A stretch of 64,000 nt of DNA from Pseudomonas segetis (GCF_900188155.1 NZ_FZOG01000003.1:310001-374000); one strand, 5' to 3'. Numbered from the stretch's first letter, positions 7,483 to 16,469 are shown. The notes: a model not told the origin generated them from the sequence alone. Translations and numbers: made by a program.

Positions 7483-8607
7483 ATGAAACGTCGTCAAATT
7501 CTCGCAGCAGCTGGTGTAGGCCTTGCCGCCACTGCCTTGGCGGGTTGTAACAAAGAAGCTGATTGCAGCAAAGAAGTCGCTGCAGGCAGCGCTGCCAAGC
7601 CCCAAGAAGGCGGCGGTGGAGAAACGTTCCATTGGAAAATGGTCACTTCTTGGCCAAAAAATTTCCCAGGTGTGGGTGTTGGCGCAGAAAATTTCGCCAA
7701 ACTGGTTAATGAAATGAGTAAAGGCCGCCTGACCGTTAAAGTCTATGCGGCCGGTGAACTGGTTCCTGCACTGGAAGTATTCGACGCTGTTTCGCGCGGT
7801 ACTGCAGAAATGGGTCATGGCGCTCCTTACTACTGGAAAGGCAAAGTGCCTGCTGCGCAGTTCTTCTGTGCCCTGCCATTTGGCCCCAACGCGCAAGAAA
7901 TGAACGCCTGGCTGCACAAGGGCGGTGGCTTGCAGTTGTGGGAGGAGGTGTACAAGCCCTTTGGTGTCCTGCCGATGGCCTGTGGCGCGACCGGGGTGCA
8001 GACTGCGGGCTGGTTCAACAAGGAAATCAACTCGGTTGATGACTTCAAGGGCCTGAAAATGCGTACGCCGGGTCTGGGCGGCGAAGTGCTGACCAAGATG
8101 GGCGGTACCGTGGTCAACATGCCGGCCGGTGAGATTTTCACTGCGCTGCAAACCGGTGCGATCGATGCTACCGAGTGGATTGGTCCTTACAACGACCAGG
8201 CGCTGGGCCTGCACAAGGCAGCCAAGTACTACTACACGCCAGGTTGGCAGGAGCCGAACGTCACCTTCGAGCTCGACGTCAACATCAAGGCATGGGAAAT
8301 GCTGCCTGCCGACTTGCAAGCTATCGTGCGCGCCGCTGCGCGTGACATCAATGGCGACATGCTCGACGACTACAACGCCCGTAACATGGAAGCCATGGAG
8401 CAGCTCAAGAAAGAGGGCGTCGAAGTACGCCGCCTGCCTGATGATGTGTTGGCCAAGCTCAAGGGCATCTCGGCTGAAGTGGTTGATGCCACTGCTGCCG
8501 CTGACCCTGCCGCGACCAAGGTGTGGGCGCAACAGAAGGCATACCTCGAGCGCCTGTATAAGTATGCCGAGGAAAACGAAAAGGATATCTACAACATTCG
8601 CGGTTAA
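7483..8607 (+). CDS. TRAP transporter substrate-binding protein (DctP family, TakP-like)
   Basis: The periplasmic receptor of the TRAP system, delivering ligand to DctQM. The N-terminus has a twin arginine (MKRRQILAAAG) followed by a hydrophobic stretch and a lipobox LAGC with Cys at about residue 21. It may therefore be Tat-exported and lipid-anchored. The core shows GLKMRTPGLGGE, containing the Arg that clamps the ligand carboxylate in the family, then VNMPAGEIFTALQTGAID, ATEWIGPYND and AAKYYYTPGWQEP. These closely resemble TakP, a 2-oxo-acid receptor, so a keto or hydroxy acid ligand is likely but not proven. The start has AAGGAG at a good distance. A terminator follows 26 bp after the stop. 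Confidence 0.92.
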   Translation: MKRRQILAAAGVGLAATALAGCNKEADCSKEVAAGSAAKPQEGGGGETFHWKMVTSWPKNFPGVGVGAENFAKLVNEMSKGRLTVKVYAAGELVPALEVFDAVSRGTAEMGHGAPYYWKGKVPAAQFFCALPFGPNAQEMNAWLHKGGGLQLWEEVYKPFGVLPMACGATGVQTAGWFNKEINSVDDFKGLKMRTPGLGGEVLTKMGGTVVNMPAGEIFTALQTGAIDATEWIGPYNDQALGLHKAAKYYYTPGWQEPNVTFELDVNIKAWEMLPADLQAIVRAAARDINGDMLDDYNARNMEAMEQLKKEGVEVRRLPDDVLAKLKGISAEVVDATAAADPAATKVWAQQKAYLERLYKYAEENEKDIYNIRG

Positions 8608-8632
8608 TACCGGGGACCTTTGTAGCGCAATT

Positions 8633-8662
8633 AAAAACGCCGGCTCAATAGCCGGCGTTTTT
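8633..8662 (+). terminator. Rho-independent terminator after the TRAP binding-protein gene
   Basis: A 13-bp perfect stem (AAAAACGCCGGCT / AGCCGGCGTTTTT) with a CAAT loop ends in T5. It sits between convergent genes and could serve both strands. Confidence 0.93.
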
Positions 8663-8700
8663 GTGTGCGGTTTGCTGGCCGAGGGTGGCGTTTACTTTGC

Positions 8701-9102
8701 TTAGCGCCGTGGCGGCACTGGACGGGTTCGTCCGCTGCCATCTATCGCGACGAAGACAAAAACGGCCTCGGTAACCTTGCGCCACTCGCTGGAGAGTGGG
8801 TCGTCGCTCCAGACTTCGACCAGCATCTGTATCGAGCTGCGGCCGACTTCAAGCTCCTGGGTGTAGAAGGATAACTGCGCGCCAACGGCAACCGGGACCA
8901 TGAAGGCCATGCGGTCAACGGCCACTGTGGCCACGCGTCCCCCTGCGACTTTGCTCGCCATGGCGGTGCCCGCCAGATCCATTTGGGAGACGAGCCAGCC
9001 ACCGTAAATATCACCAAAACCATTGGTTTCACGGGGCAATGCAGTGATTTGCAGCGCTAAATCACCTTGTGGGATTGGGTCATCCTGTTCGAAGTCATTC
9101 AT
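8701..9102 (-). CDS. yciA: Acyl-CoA thioesterase, YciA family
   Basis: A hotdog-fold thioesterase that hydrolyses acyl-CoA esters in the cytoplasm. The 133-residue product matches YciA in size. It shows the family's N-terminal ALPRETNGFGDIYGGWLVSQMDLAG, where N and D of the active-site region fall, then VDRMAFMVPVAVGAQLSFY and the C-terminal VTEAVFVFVAID strand. It is a single gene, convergent with the TRAP binding protein and divergent from pstS. The substrate range cannot be read from sequence. Confidence 0.92.
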   Translation of the reverse strand: MNDFEQDDPIPQGDLALQITALPRETNGFGDIYGGWLVSQMDLAGTAMASKVAGGRVATVAVDRMAFMVPVAVGAQLSFYTQELEVGRSSIQMLVEVWSDDPLSSEWRKVTEAVFVFVAIDGSGRTRPVPPRR

Positions 9103-9373
9103 AGACGTAACAGCTCGCGGCGCGGTTGTTGTTATGGAGCGCTGAAGTCAAGCGCATGGCGAGTATACCGACTGAGTGGTCGCTGGGCGACTTTAAGCCA
9201 TCAATAAGCCACAAATTCAGGTGCTGTGAGCGCTATTGCACTGCTGGACCCCGCAACAATTGGCTGATTCTGAGTGTGTAGCCCCCGTTTGTAATCGGTT
9301 TTCGCCTTGGTCATTGCTGATCTTGAGGGCCTCAGGTCCTGGAGTGGGCAGCAATGCAGGCAAATTAATAGTA
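9103..9373. other. Intergenic region between yciA and the pstS control region
   Basis: This non-coding stretch must contain the yciA promoter on the minus strand. I see no gene, repeat or strong terminator in it. The pstS control elements begin just after it. Confidence 0.5.
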
Positions 9374-9430
9374 GACGTCATCTAACTGTCACATTGTTTT
9401 CATAGATTGGTCACACGGCCTGAAGATACT
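9374..9430 (+). promoter_or_regulatory. Tandem PHO boxes and -10 element of pstS
   Basis: Four PhoB-type half-sites follow each other with the TCA core at 9378, 9389, 9400 and 9411, exactly 11 bp apart: GACGTCAT, CTGTCACA, TTTTCATA and TGGTCACA. Phased 11-bp repeats are the hallmark of PhoB binding. GATACT (9425-9430), about 10 bp after the last half-site, is a suitable -10 element, and no -35 consensus is needed because PhoB replaces it. Confidence 0.88.
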
Positions 9431-9472
9431 TGGGCCCGTTCCATCCAACACTAATTCTGCTAGGAGCAAGGC

Positions 9473-10441
9473 ATGAAACTTAAGCGTTTGATGGCGGCCA
9501 TGACTTTTGTCGCCGCTGGCGTTACAACCGCCACCGCGGTTGCCGCTATCGACCCGGCTCTGCCGACCTATGAAAAAACGTCCGGCGTATCCGGTAACCT
9601 GTCGAGCGTCGGCTCTGACACCCTGGCTAACCTGATGACCCTTTGGGCCGAGAACTACAAAAAGTTCTACCCGAACGTAAACATCCAGATTCAGGCGGCA
9701 GGCTCCTCTACTGCGCCACCGGCGCTGACTGAAGGCACTTCCAACCTCGGCCCGATGAGCCGCAAGATGAAAGATGCCGAGTTGCAAGCATTCGAAGAAA
9801 AATACGGCTACAAGCCGACCGCGGTTCCGGTTGCTATCGATGCCCTGGCTGTTTTCGTACACAAGGACAACCCAATCAAAAGCCTGACCATGGCTCAGGT
9901 TGATGCGATTTTCTCGGCAACTCGCCTGTGTGGCGAAGCCAAGGAGATCAAGACCTGGGGTGACGCTGGCATGACCGGCGAGTGGGCGAGCAAGCCGATC
10001 CAGCTGTTTGGCCGTAACTCGGTATCCGGTACTTACGGTTACTTCAAGGAAGAAGCGCTGTGCAAAGGTGACTTCCGTTCCAACGTTAACGAACAGCCAG
10101 GCTCTGCCTCGGTGGTTCAGTCGATCTCCAGCACTGTTAATGCCATCGGTTACTCGGGCATTGGCTACAAAACCTCCAGCGTTCGCGCTGTAGCCCTGGT
10201 CGACAAGCAAGGCAAAGCCGAAGAGGCCACTGAAACCAACGCACTGTCGGGCAAATACCCGCTGTCGCGCTTCCTCTACGTCTATGTCAACAAGGCGCCG
10301 AACAAGCCTCTGAGCCCGCTCGACGCGCAGTTCCTGAAAATGGTTCTGTCCAAGCAGGGTCAAGAAGTTGTAGTCAAGGATGGTTATATCCCGCTACCAG
10401 CCAAAGTGGTTGAGAAAACCATGAAGGAACTGCAGCTCTAA
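9473..10441 (+). CDS. pstS: Phosphate ABC transporter periplasmic substrate-binding protein PstS
   Basis: PstS captures phosphate in the periplasm for the PstCAB importer. It starts with a Sec signal peptide ([20 protein letters not shown], cleavage near AVAA-ID). The mature part holds the phosphate-binding segments: [26 protein letters not shown] and [16 protein letters not shown]. Two cysteines, in TRLCGEA and EALCKGDF, could form a disulphide. The length of 322 residues is usual. The start has AGGAGC 8 bases upstream. It lies directly behind the tandem PHO boxes and is followed by a hairpin and a second PHO box before pstC. Confidence 0.96.
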   Translation: MKLKRLMAAMTFVAAGVTTATAVAAIDPALPTYEKTSGVSGNLSSVGSDTLANLMTLWAENYKKFYPNVNIQIQAAGSSTAPPALTEGTSNLGPMSRKMKDAELQAFEEKYGYKPTAVPVAIDALAVFVHKDNPIKSLTMAQVDAIFSATRLCGEAKEIKTWGDAGMTGEWASKPIQLFGRNSVSGTYGYFKEEALCKGDFRSNVNEQPGSASVVQSISSTVNAIGYSGIGYKTSSVRAVALVDKQGKAEEATETNALSGKYPLSRFLYVYVNKAPNKPLSPLDAQFLKMVLSKQGQEVVVKDGYIPLPAKVVEKTMKELQL

Positions 10442-10477
10442 GCAGCGCCTGGTTGCGTGAAATGATCTGATGTACCG

Positions 10478-10507
10478 ACGCCCGCGCTCAGAGTTGAGTG
10501 TGGGCGT
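10478..10507 (+). terminator. Intercistronic hairpin between pstS and pstC
   Basis: A 13-bp stem with two G-U pairs (ACGCCCGCGCTCA / TGAGTGTGGGCGT) and a GAGT loop follows the pstS stop. There is no real U-tract. It is more likely a partial attenuator or mRNA-stabilising structure than a full terminator. Confidence 0.55.
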
Positions 10508-10511
10508 TGTC

Positions 10512-10556
10512 GCGTCATCGGGCTGTAACCTATCTGTCATATAAGACCGTTAGATT
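10512..10556 (+). promoter_or_regulatory. Internal PHO box upstream of pstC
   Basis: Three half-sites with exact 11-bp phasing: GCGTCAT (10512-10518), CTGTAAC (10523-10529) and CTGTCAT (10534-10540). TTAGAT, about 10 bp beyond the last one, can act as a -10 element, the same geometry as at pstS. This suggests a second PhoB-dependent promoter for pstCAB. Confidence 0.75.
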
Positions 10557-10608
10557 TGTGCCTCCGCTGACTCAAGGCGCGCGCCCACAACCGCCCAGAG
10601 ATCCTCGA

Positions 10609-12894
10609 ATGAACGACTTGGCCAATGAATTCATGAACACATCCCCCGATAGCAGCCAACGAATCGACTTCAATACGCCTGTCTTGCTGCGTAAGCGCCG
10701 TACTCGTGCGCTCAAGGACCGTATGGCGCGGTGGTACGTTTCGATTGGCGGGCTGGCGGTGCTGGCAACCATCACCCTGATTTTCTTCTACCTCGCCTAT
10801 GTGGTGATGCCGATTTTCTCCGGTGCTGATCTCACTGCACATAAAGCCCAGCAGCCAGCCTGGCTTGCAGATCAGGGCGCTCCGCTGATGCTTGCGGTTG
10901 AAGAGCAGAACAAGGTCGCGATGCGTTTGAACAGCAACGGCCATGTGCAGTTTTTCAAGCTCAAAGACAGCGCCCTGCTGAACAGCATTGATTTGCCAAT
11001 CCCGGCAGGTGTAAGCATCTCCTCATTCAGTGAAGACCAGCCCGGCAGCCGCCGTACCGTAGTCGGCCTGTCTGACGGCAGCGCGCTGGTGTTCAAGCAG
11101 AACTATGCGGTGACCTACCCGAATAACGTCAAAACCATCACCCCGGTCATTCAGTACCCCTTTGGTGAAGAGCCAATCAAGCTCGATCCCCAAGGCCGTG
11201 CGCTGGAGCATGTAGCCGTTAGCATCAATGGCGACAATGTATTGCTGACCGGCTCGACAGGCACCGAGTTGCACGTACTGTCGATCGTCAATGAAGAAAA
11301 CCAGTTCACCGGTGAAACCAGCCAGGAGCAGCAGGCTGTTGATTTACCGCAGATCGCCGAGCCGATCAAGGCGATGATTATCGACCCACGCCAGCAATGG
11401 CTGTATGTATTCAATGGCAAGGCCACTGCCGATGTGTTCGACCTGCGCAGCAAGACCCTGAACGGGCGCTACAGGCTGCTTAAAGGCGATGCCGAGGTGA
11501 CTACAGTCAGCCCGCTCCTGGGGGGCATCTCGCTGTTGGTCGGCGATAGCAAAGGTGGCATCGCCCAGTGGTTTATGGTGCGTGATAACGACGGCAAGTC
11601 TGTGCTGACCCATATCCGTGGTTTCCAGATGAAGGACAGCCCGATCACTCAGTTCATGCCCGAAGAGCGCCGCAAGGGCTTTATGGCAATGGACAGCCAA
11701 GGCAACCTGGGCCTGTTCCACAGCACGGCGCACCGCACATTGTTGATTGATCCTGTTGCAAAAGGGGCCAGCGTTGCGGCTTTGTCGCCACGGGCCAACC
11801 GCGTACTGATCGAGTCTGGCGGGCAGTTGCAAACGTTCAAGGTCGATAACCCCCATCCAGAGGTTTCCTGGAGCTCCTTGTGGGGCAAGGTCTGGTACGA
11901 AAGCTACGACGAGCCAAAGTACATTTGGCAGTCAACCTCAGCCAACAGCGATTTTGAGCCGAAGCTGAGCCTGGCGCCCCTGACCTTCGGTACGCTCAAG
12001 GCCGCGTTCTACGCCATGCTGCTGGCTGCACCACTGGCCATTTGCGCGGCAATCTATACCGCCTACTTCATGGCACCGGCCATGCGCGGCAAGATCAAGC
12101 CGGTCATCGAGCTGATGGAAGCACTGCCAACGGTCATCCTTGGCTTCTTTGCCGGACTCTTTCTCGCGCCTTATGTCGAGGGGCACCTGCCCGGAATATT
12201 CAGCTTGTTGTTGCTGACGCCGATAGGGGTGCTGGTTGCCGCTTTCCTATGGAGTCGCCTGCCTGAGCGCATCCGCCTAGTGGTGCCGGAAGGTTGGGAA
12301 GCTGCGCTGCTGATCCCGGTGATTCTGCTGATCGGCACGGTTTCATTGTCGATGAGCGGGCACATGGAAAACTGGTTCTTCGGCGGCGATATGCGCTCAT
12401 GGCTGAGCAACGACCTGGGCATCGCATTCGACCAGCGCAACGCCTTGGTCGTTGGCCTGGCAATGGGTTTTGCAGTGATCCCGAATATCTACTCGATTGC
12501 TGAAGATGCCGTGTTCAGCGTGCCCAAGAGCCTGACATTCGGCTCGCTGGCACTCGGCGCCACGCCGTGGCAAACCCTGACCCGCGTGGTGATCCTGACC
12601 GCCAGCCCGGGCATTTTCTCGGCACTGATGATCGGCATGGGGCGCGCCGTGGGCGAAACCATGATCGTACTGATGGCCACCGGTAATACGCCCATTATGG
12701 ACATGAACATTTTTGAGGGGTTGCGCACCCTGGCCGCCAACGTTGCGGTCGAGATGCCTGAATCGGAAGTCGGCAGCAGCCATTACCGAATTCTGTTTCT
12801 TTCTGCGCTGGTGCTGTTGAGCTTTACCTTCGTGATGAACACGTTGGCAGAAGTCATTCGAACCCGCCTGCGTAAGAAATACGCCTCGCTCTAA
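10609..12894 (+). CDS. pstC: Phosphate ABC transporter permease PstC with large periplasmic domain
   Basis: PstC is one of two inner-membrane permeases of the phosphate importer. With 761 residues it is more than twice the length of E. coli PstC (about 319). A first membrane helix (about residues 50-75, VSIGGLAVLATITLIFFYLAYVV) is followed by some 370 mostly beta-rich periplasmic residues with repeats such as DGSALVFKQNY and GNLGLFHST, suggesting a propeller-like domain. The MetI-type permease domain follows from about residue 455 with EAA-loop sequence (SKSLTFGSLALGATPWQTL) and GRAVGETMIVLMATGN. The start at 10609 (MNDLANEFMN) fits Pseudomonas homologues better than an in-frame ATG at 10498, which would overlap the PHO box. 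Confidence 0.92.
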   Translation: MNDLANEFMNTSPDSSQRIDFNTPVLLRKRRTRALKDRMARWYVSIGGLAVLATITLIFFYLAYVVMPIFSGADLTAHKAQQPAWLADQGAPLMLAVEEQNKVAMRLNSNGHVQFFKLKDSALLNSIDLPIPAGVSISSFSEDQPGSRRTVVGLSDGSALVFKQNYAVTYPNNVKTITPVIQYPFGEEPIKLDPQGRALEHVAVSINGDNVLLTGSTGTELHVLSIVNEENQFTGETSQEQQAVDLPQIAEPIKAMIIDPRQQWLYVFNGKATADVFDLRSKTLNGRYRLLKGDAEVTTVSPLLGGISLLVGDSKGGIAQWFMVRDNDGKSVLTHIRGFQMKDSPITQFMPEERRKGFMAMDSQGNLGLFHSTAHRTLLIDPVAKGASVAALSPRANRVLIESGGQLQTFKVDNPHPEVSWSSLWGKVWYESYDEPKYIWQSTSANSDFEPKLSLAPLTFGTLKAAFYAMLLAAPLAICAAIYTAYFMAPAMRGKIKPVIELMEALPTVILGFFAGLFLAPYVEGHLPGIFSLLLLTPIGVLVAAFLWSRLPERIRLVVPEGWEAALLIPVILLIGTVSLSMSGHMENWFFGGDMRSWLSNDLGIAFDQRNALVVGLAMGFAVIPNIYSIAEDAVFSVPKSLTFGSLALGATPWQTLTRVVILTASPGIFSALMIGMGRAVGETMIVLMATGNTPIMDMNIFEGLRTLAANVAVEMPESEVGSSHYRILFLSALVLLSFTFVMNTLAEVIRTRLRKKYASL

Positions 12895-12915
12895 GACTCA
12901 GGAAGGTAGACGTCC

Positions 12916-14592
12916 GTGAACGTGAAAAAGCAAAATCTCAAATCCTGGTTCAAGAGTGGTTCGCCCTGGGTCTGGATGACCGCCAGTGGTGTATCCATTG
13001 CCGTGATCATGACCGTAGGCCTGCTTGCCGTCATTGCTACTCGCGGTTTGGCGCACTTTTGGCCTGCTGATGTGATCCAGGCCTCCTATCAAGTACCGGG
13101 TGAAGCCCCGCGCTTGATGGCAGGCGAACTGGTCCAGGCTGAACAGGTAACGCGTGCGCGCCTGGCCTCTGCAGGCTTGCCTGTTGATGTGCAGGGCGGC
13201 GAGTTTATGACCCGTGAGCTGTTCAAGGTCGGTAACCGTGACATCAACGGTGCGGACTTCAGCTGGGTTGTCGACGAGTGGATGAAAGATGCCAGCACGC
13301 CGAAAGACATCGTGGCGGTAGAGCGCCGTGAGTGGGGCAACTTCTACGGTTACCTGGTCAACGTCAAGGAAAACGGCAAGTTGGTCGCTGAGGGCGATGC
13401 TGCCTGGGATGAGCTGCAAAAGCGAATAGCCCGGATCGACCAGTTATACAGCCAAATCTCGACGCTGCAGAAGAAGGACATTGGTCGGATCAACTACGGT
13501 CTTGAAGGCTTGCGCCTTAAACAGCGCAAGCTGGAGCTGGATAAGCAACTGGACGCAACCAGCCAGGCCAACCTGGATGCCGAGCGTGCGCAGTGGGATG
13601 CCGAATACAAAGTGCTGGAAGCACAACTGCTCGACCTGCATAACCAGTTCAATCGCGACAGCGTGACCCTCAAGACGGTAGACGGCACAGAGAAGGAAAT
13701 GAGCCTGGGCACTGTGGTTCGCGCCTATATGCCCAATGCCATGGGTACCACTGAAAAGTTGGGTTTCTACTTCTCCAAGGTGTGGGAGTTCGTCAGTGAC
13801 GAGCCTCGCGAAGCCAACACCGAGGGTGGTATTTTCCCGGCGATCTTCGGCACAGTGATGATGACCTTGATCATGGCGGTGATTGTTACCCCCTTTGGCG
13901 TTCTGGCCGCGATCTATCTGCGCGAGTATGCCAAGCAAGGGCCAATGACCCGCATCATCCGCATTGCGGTGAACAACCTGGCGGGTGTCCCGGCGATTGT
14001 GTACGGGGTGTTTGGCCTGGGGTTCTTCGTCTACGTGCTGGGCGGGTCGATTGACTCGCTGTTCTTCCCGGAAGCTGCGCCAGCGCCAACCTTTGGTACT
14101 CCAGGCTTGCTTTGGGCATCCTTGACCCTGGCTATTCTTGCCGTGCCAGTGGTGATAGTCGCGACTGAGGAAGGCTTGGCGCGTATCCCGCTTGCATTGC
14201 GTGAAGGTTCGCTGGCATTGGGGGCAACCAAGGCCGAAACCCTTTGGAAAGTAGTGTTGCCAATGGCCAGTCCGGCGATGATGACAGGCTTGATCCTGGC
14301 CGTGGCCCGCGCGGCGGGTGAAGTTGCGCCGCTGATGCTGGTGGGTGTGGTCAAGCTGGCCCCGGCGCTGCCGGTGGATGGTAACTATCCCTACCTGCAC
14401 CTGGATCAGAAGATCATGCACCTGGGCTTCCATATCTATGACGTGGGCTTCCAGAGCCCGAACGTTGAAGCCGCACGGCCTTTGGTGTATGCCACTGCGT
14501 TGCTGCTGGTGCTGGTAATCGCGCTGCTTAACCTCAGTGCAGTGTTTATTCGTAACCACCTGCGCGAGAAGTACAAAGCGCTGGATCATTAA
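12916..14592 (+). CDS. pstA: Phosphate ABC transporter permease PstA with periplasmic insertion
   Basis: The second permease subunit. It is 558 residues against about 296 in E. coli. After one helix (about residues 18-42) there is a roughly 260-residue extracytoplasmic insert. It contains a long charged coiled coil (RIDQLYSQISTLQKK to AQLLDLHNQFN, about residues 175-240) before the MetI domain. That domain shows NNLAGVPAIVYGVFGLGFFV, the EAA loop LREGSLALGATKAETLWKVVLP and ARAAGEVAPLMLVG. The start is GTG at 12916, with GGAAGG 9 bases upstream. It lies 21 bp after pstC. The enlarged PstC and PstA probably pack together outside the membrane. Confidence 0.93.
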   Translation: MNVKKQNLKSWFKSGSPWVWMTASGVSIAVIMTVGLLAVIATRGLAHFWPADVIQASYQVPGEAPRLMAGELVQAEQVTRARLASAGLPVDVQGGEFMTRELFKVGNRDINGADFSWVVDEWMKDASTPKDIVAVERREWGNFYGYLVNVKENGKLVAEGDAAWDELQKRIARIDQLYSQISTLQKKDIGRINYGLEGLRLKQRKLELDKQLDATSQANLDAERAQWDAEYKVLEAQLLDLHNQFNRDSVTLKTVDGTEKEMSLGTVVRAYMPNAMGTTEKLGFYFSKVWEFVSDEPREANTEGGIFPAIFGTVMMTLIMAVIVTPFGVLAAIYLREYAKQGPMTRIIRIAVNNLAGVPAIVYGVFGLGFFVYVLGGSIDSLFFPEAAPAPTFGTPGLLWASLTLAILAVPVVIVATEEGLARIPLALREGSLALGATKAETLWKVVLPMASPAMMTGLILAVARAAGEVAPLMLVGVVKLAPALPVDGNYPYLHLDQKIMHLGFHIYDVGFQSPNVEAARPLVYATALLLVLVIALLNLSAVFIRNHLREKYKALDH

Positions 14593-14706
14593 GCATTTTG
14601 AGCGCTGCACCCTGGTGTGCAGCGTCCGATCAACGAACTATCAGGAACCTTGAAAACGGAGCAAACGCAGTCGTTTTCAGTGGTTCCTCAGCGTAGGGAG
14701 CGTCTC

Positions 14707-15540
14707 ATGCAGCACAGTACACCGACCCATGGTATCGACATCTCCGCCCTTGGCCGTGAGAAACAGGGCCTAGATCTAAGTAAAGAAACCACTGCCATCC
14801 AAGTGCCGGGCCTGAACCTGTACTACGGTGATAAACAGGCGCTGTTCGATGTCAAGATGGACATCCCCAAGCAGCGCGTTACTGCGTTTATTGGCCCCTC
14901 GGGTTGTGGTAAATCGACCCTGCTGCGCACGTTCAACCGGATGAACGACCTGGTCGATGGTTGCCGCGTTGAAGGTGAGGTCAACCTCGACGGCACCAAT
15001 ATTTACCGCAAGGGCGAGGACGTGGCTGACTTGCGCCGCCGTGTCGGCATGGTGTTCCAGAAGCCGAACCCCTTCCCGAAAAGCATCTACGAGAACGTGG
15101 TCTACGGCCTGCGCATCCAGGGTGTGAACCAGAAGCGTGTGCTTGATGAAACCGTCGAGTGGGCGCTGAAAAGCGCAGCCTTGTGGGATGAAGTCAAAGA
15201 CCGCCTGCACGAGTCCGCATTGGGTATGTCCGGCGGCCAGCAGCAGCGCCTGGTGATTGCCCGCACCGTGGCGGTCCAGCCAGAAGTCCTTCTGCTGGAT
15301 GAGCCATGCTCGGCGCTCGATCCGATCTCGACCCTGAAAGTCGAAGAGTTGATCTACGAACTGAAGTCCAAGTACACCATCGTTATAGTGACCCATAACA
15401 TGCAGCAAGCGGCGCGGGTGTCCGACTACACCGCGTTCATGTACATGGGCAAGCTGATCGAATACGGCGACACCGATACCCTGTTCACCAACCCGGCCAA
15501 GAAGCAGACCGAGGACTACATCACCGGTCGCTACGGTTGA
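14707..15540 (+). CDS. pstB: Phosphate ABC transporter ATPase PstB
   Basis: The cytoplasmic ATPase powering PstC/PstA. It contains Walker [10 protein letters not shown], the Q-loop region [17 protein letters not shown] typical of PstB, the signature [10 protein letters not shown], Walker [14 protein letters not shown], and the switch histidine in IVTHNMQQA. The start at 14707 ([11 protein letters not shown]) follows an AGGGAGCG ribosome site and gives 277 residues. An earlier in-frame ATG at 14617 lacks support. It is preceded by a 114-bp gap after pstA and followed by a 197-bp gap before phoU. Confidence 0.96.
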   Translation: MQHSTPTHGIDISALGREKQGLDLSKETTAIQVPGLNLYYGDKQALFDVKMDIPKQRVTAFIGPSGCGKSTLLRTFNRMNDLVDGCRVEGEVNLDGTNIYRKGEDVADLRRRVGMVFQKPNPFPKSIYENVVYGLRIQGVNQKRVLDETVEWALKSAALWDEVKDRLHESALGMSGGQQQRLVIARTVAVQPEVLLLDEPCSALDPISTLKVEELIYELKSKYTIVIVTHNMQQAARVSDYTAFMYMGKLIEYGDTDTLFTNPAKKQTEDYITGRYG

Positions 15541-15737
15541 TCGCCCCGGCCATGCCTGACGTCGCTGAGCTGCGGCGGCGATGCTAGTACTGCCTGCGAT
15601 CGCCTTCTTGCTCGGCGCCCCAAGCAAAGGCCGGTGTTGGAATCGTTGGAGGGGTAAGAGCAAAAGCTCGATCGGCATTGATGTTTAGCAAGTAACCCTT
15701 TTGTATTTAACTAATTTCGCGTCGCAAGGGCTTGAGC

Positions 15738-16469
15738 ATGATTAATAAAGACAGTCTTACTCATCACATTTCACAGCAGTTCAACTCCGAGCTCGAAGAG
15801 GTGCGCAGCCACCTTCTGGCAATGGGTGGCCTGGTTGAGAAGCAGGTCAATGACGCGGTCAACTCGCTGATCGAGGCCGACTCGGGCCTGGCTCAACAAG
15901 TGCGTGAAATCGATGACCAGATCAACCAGATGGAGCGCAATATCGATGAAGAGTGCGTGCGCATCCTGGCCCGCCGTCAGCCTGCGGCCTCTGACCTGCG
16001 CTTGATCATCAGCATCTCCAAGTCGGTTATCGACCTTGAGCGTATTGGTGATGAGGCGACCAAGATTGCCAAGCGCGCCATTCTGCTCTGTGAAGAGGGC
16101 GAGGCGCCTCGTGGTTATGTTGAGGTACGCCATATCGGCGGCCAGGTACGCAAGATGGTGCAGGAATCGCTGGATGCCTTCGCCCGATTCGACGCGGATC
16201 TTGCGCTGTCCGTGGCGCAGTACGACAAAACGGTCGACCGCGAATACAAGACCGCACTGCGTGAGTTGGTGACCTACATGATGGAAGACCCGCGCTCGAT
16301 CGCGCGCGTGCTGAATATCATCTGGGCCCTGCGTTCGCTGGAGCGCATTGGCGACCATGCTCGCAACATCGCTGAGCTGGTCATCTATCTGGTGCGTGGC
16401 ACCGATGTTAAGCACATCGGCTTGAAGCGCATGCAGGAAGAAGTCGAAGGTACGGGTAAAGCCAAGTAA
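15738..16469 (+). CDS. phoU: Phosphate signalling regulator PhoU
   Basis: PhoU relays the state of the Pst transporter to the PhoR kinase and keeps the Pho regulon off when phosphate is plentiful. The 243-residue product shows two repeated three-helix units with metal-binding patterns, such as DLERIGDEATKIAKRA (about residue 95) and SLERIGDHARNIAELV (about residue 200), each containing the family's E-R-I-G-D-x-A/x core. The ATG at 15738 has AAGGG 7 bases before it; a TTG two codons earlier is possible but unneeded. It is the last classical gene of the pst-phoU cluster. Confidence 0.96.
   Translation: MINKDSLTHHISQQFNSELEEVRSHLLAMGGLVEKQVNDAVNSLIEADSGLAQQVREIDDQINQMERNIDEECVRILARRQPAASDLRLIISISKSVIDLERIGDEATKIAKRAILLCEEGEAPRGYVEVRHIGGQVRKMVQESLDAFARFDADLALSVAQYDKTVDREYKTALRELVTYMMEDPRSIARVLNIIWALRSLERIGDHARNIAELVIYLVRGTDVKHIGLKRMQEEVEGTGKAK

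Noticed and set aside
7417-8532. A 371-codon open frame on the minus strand opposite the TRAP binding-protein gene
   Set aside because: It is the antisense shadow of a clear DctP-family gene; its translation shows no domain.
13444-14610. A 388-codon minus-strand frame opposite pstA
   Set aside because: Rich in Gln and His, no recognisable motifs, and covers a solid gene on the other strand.
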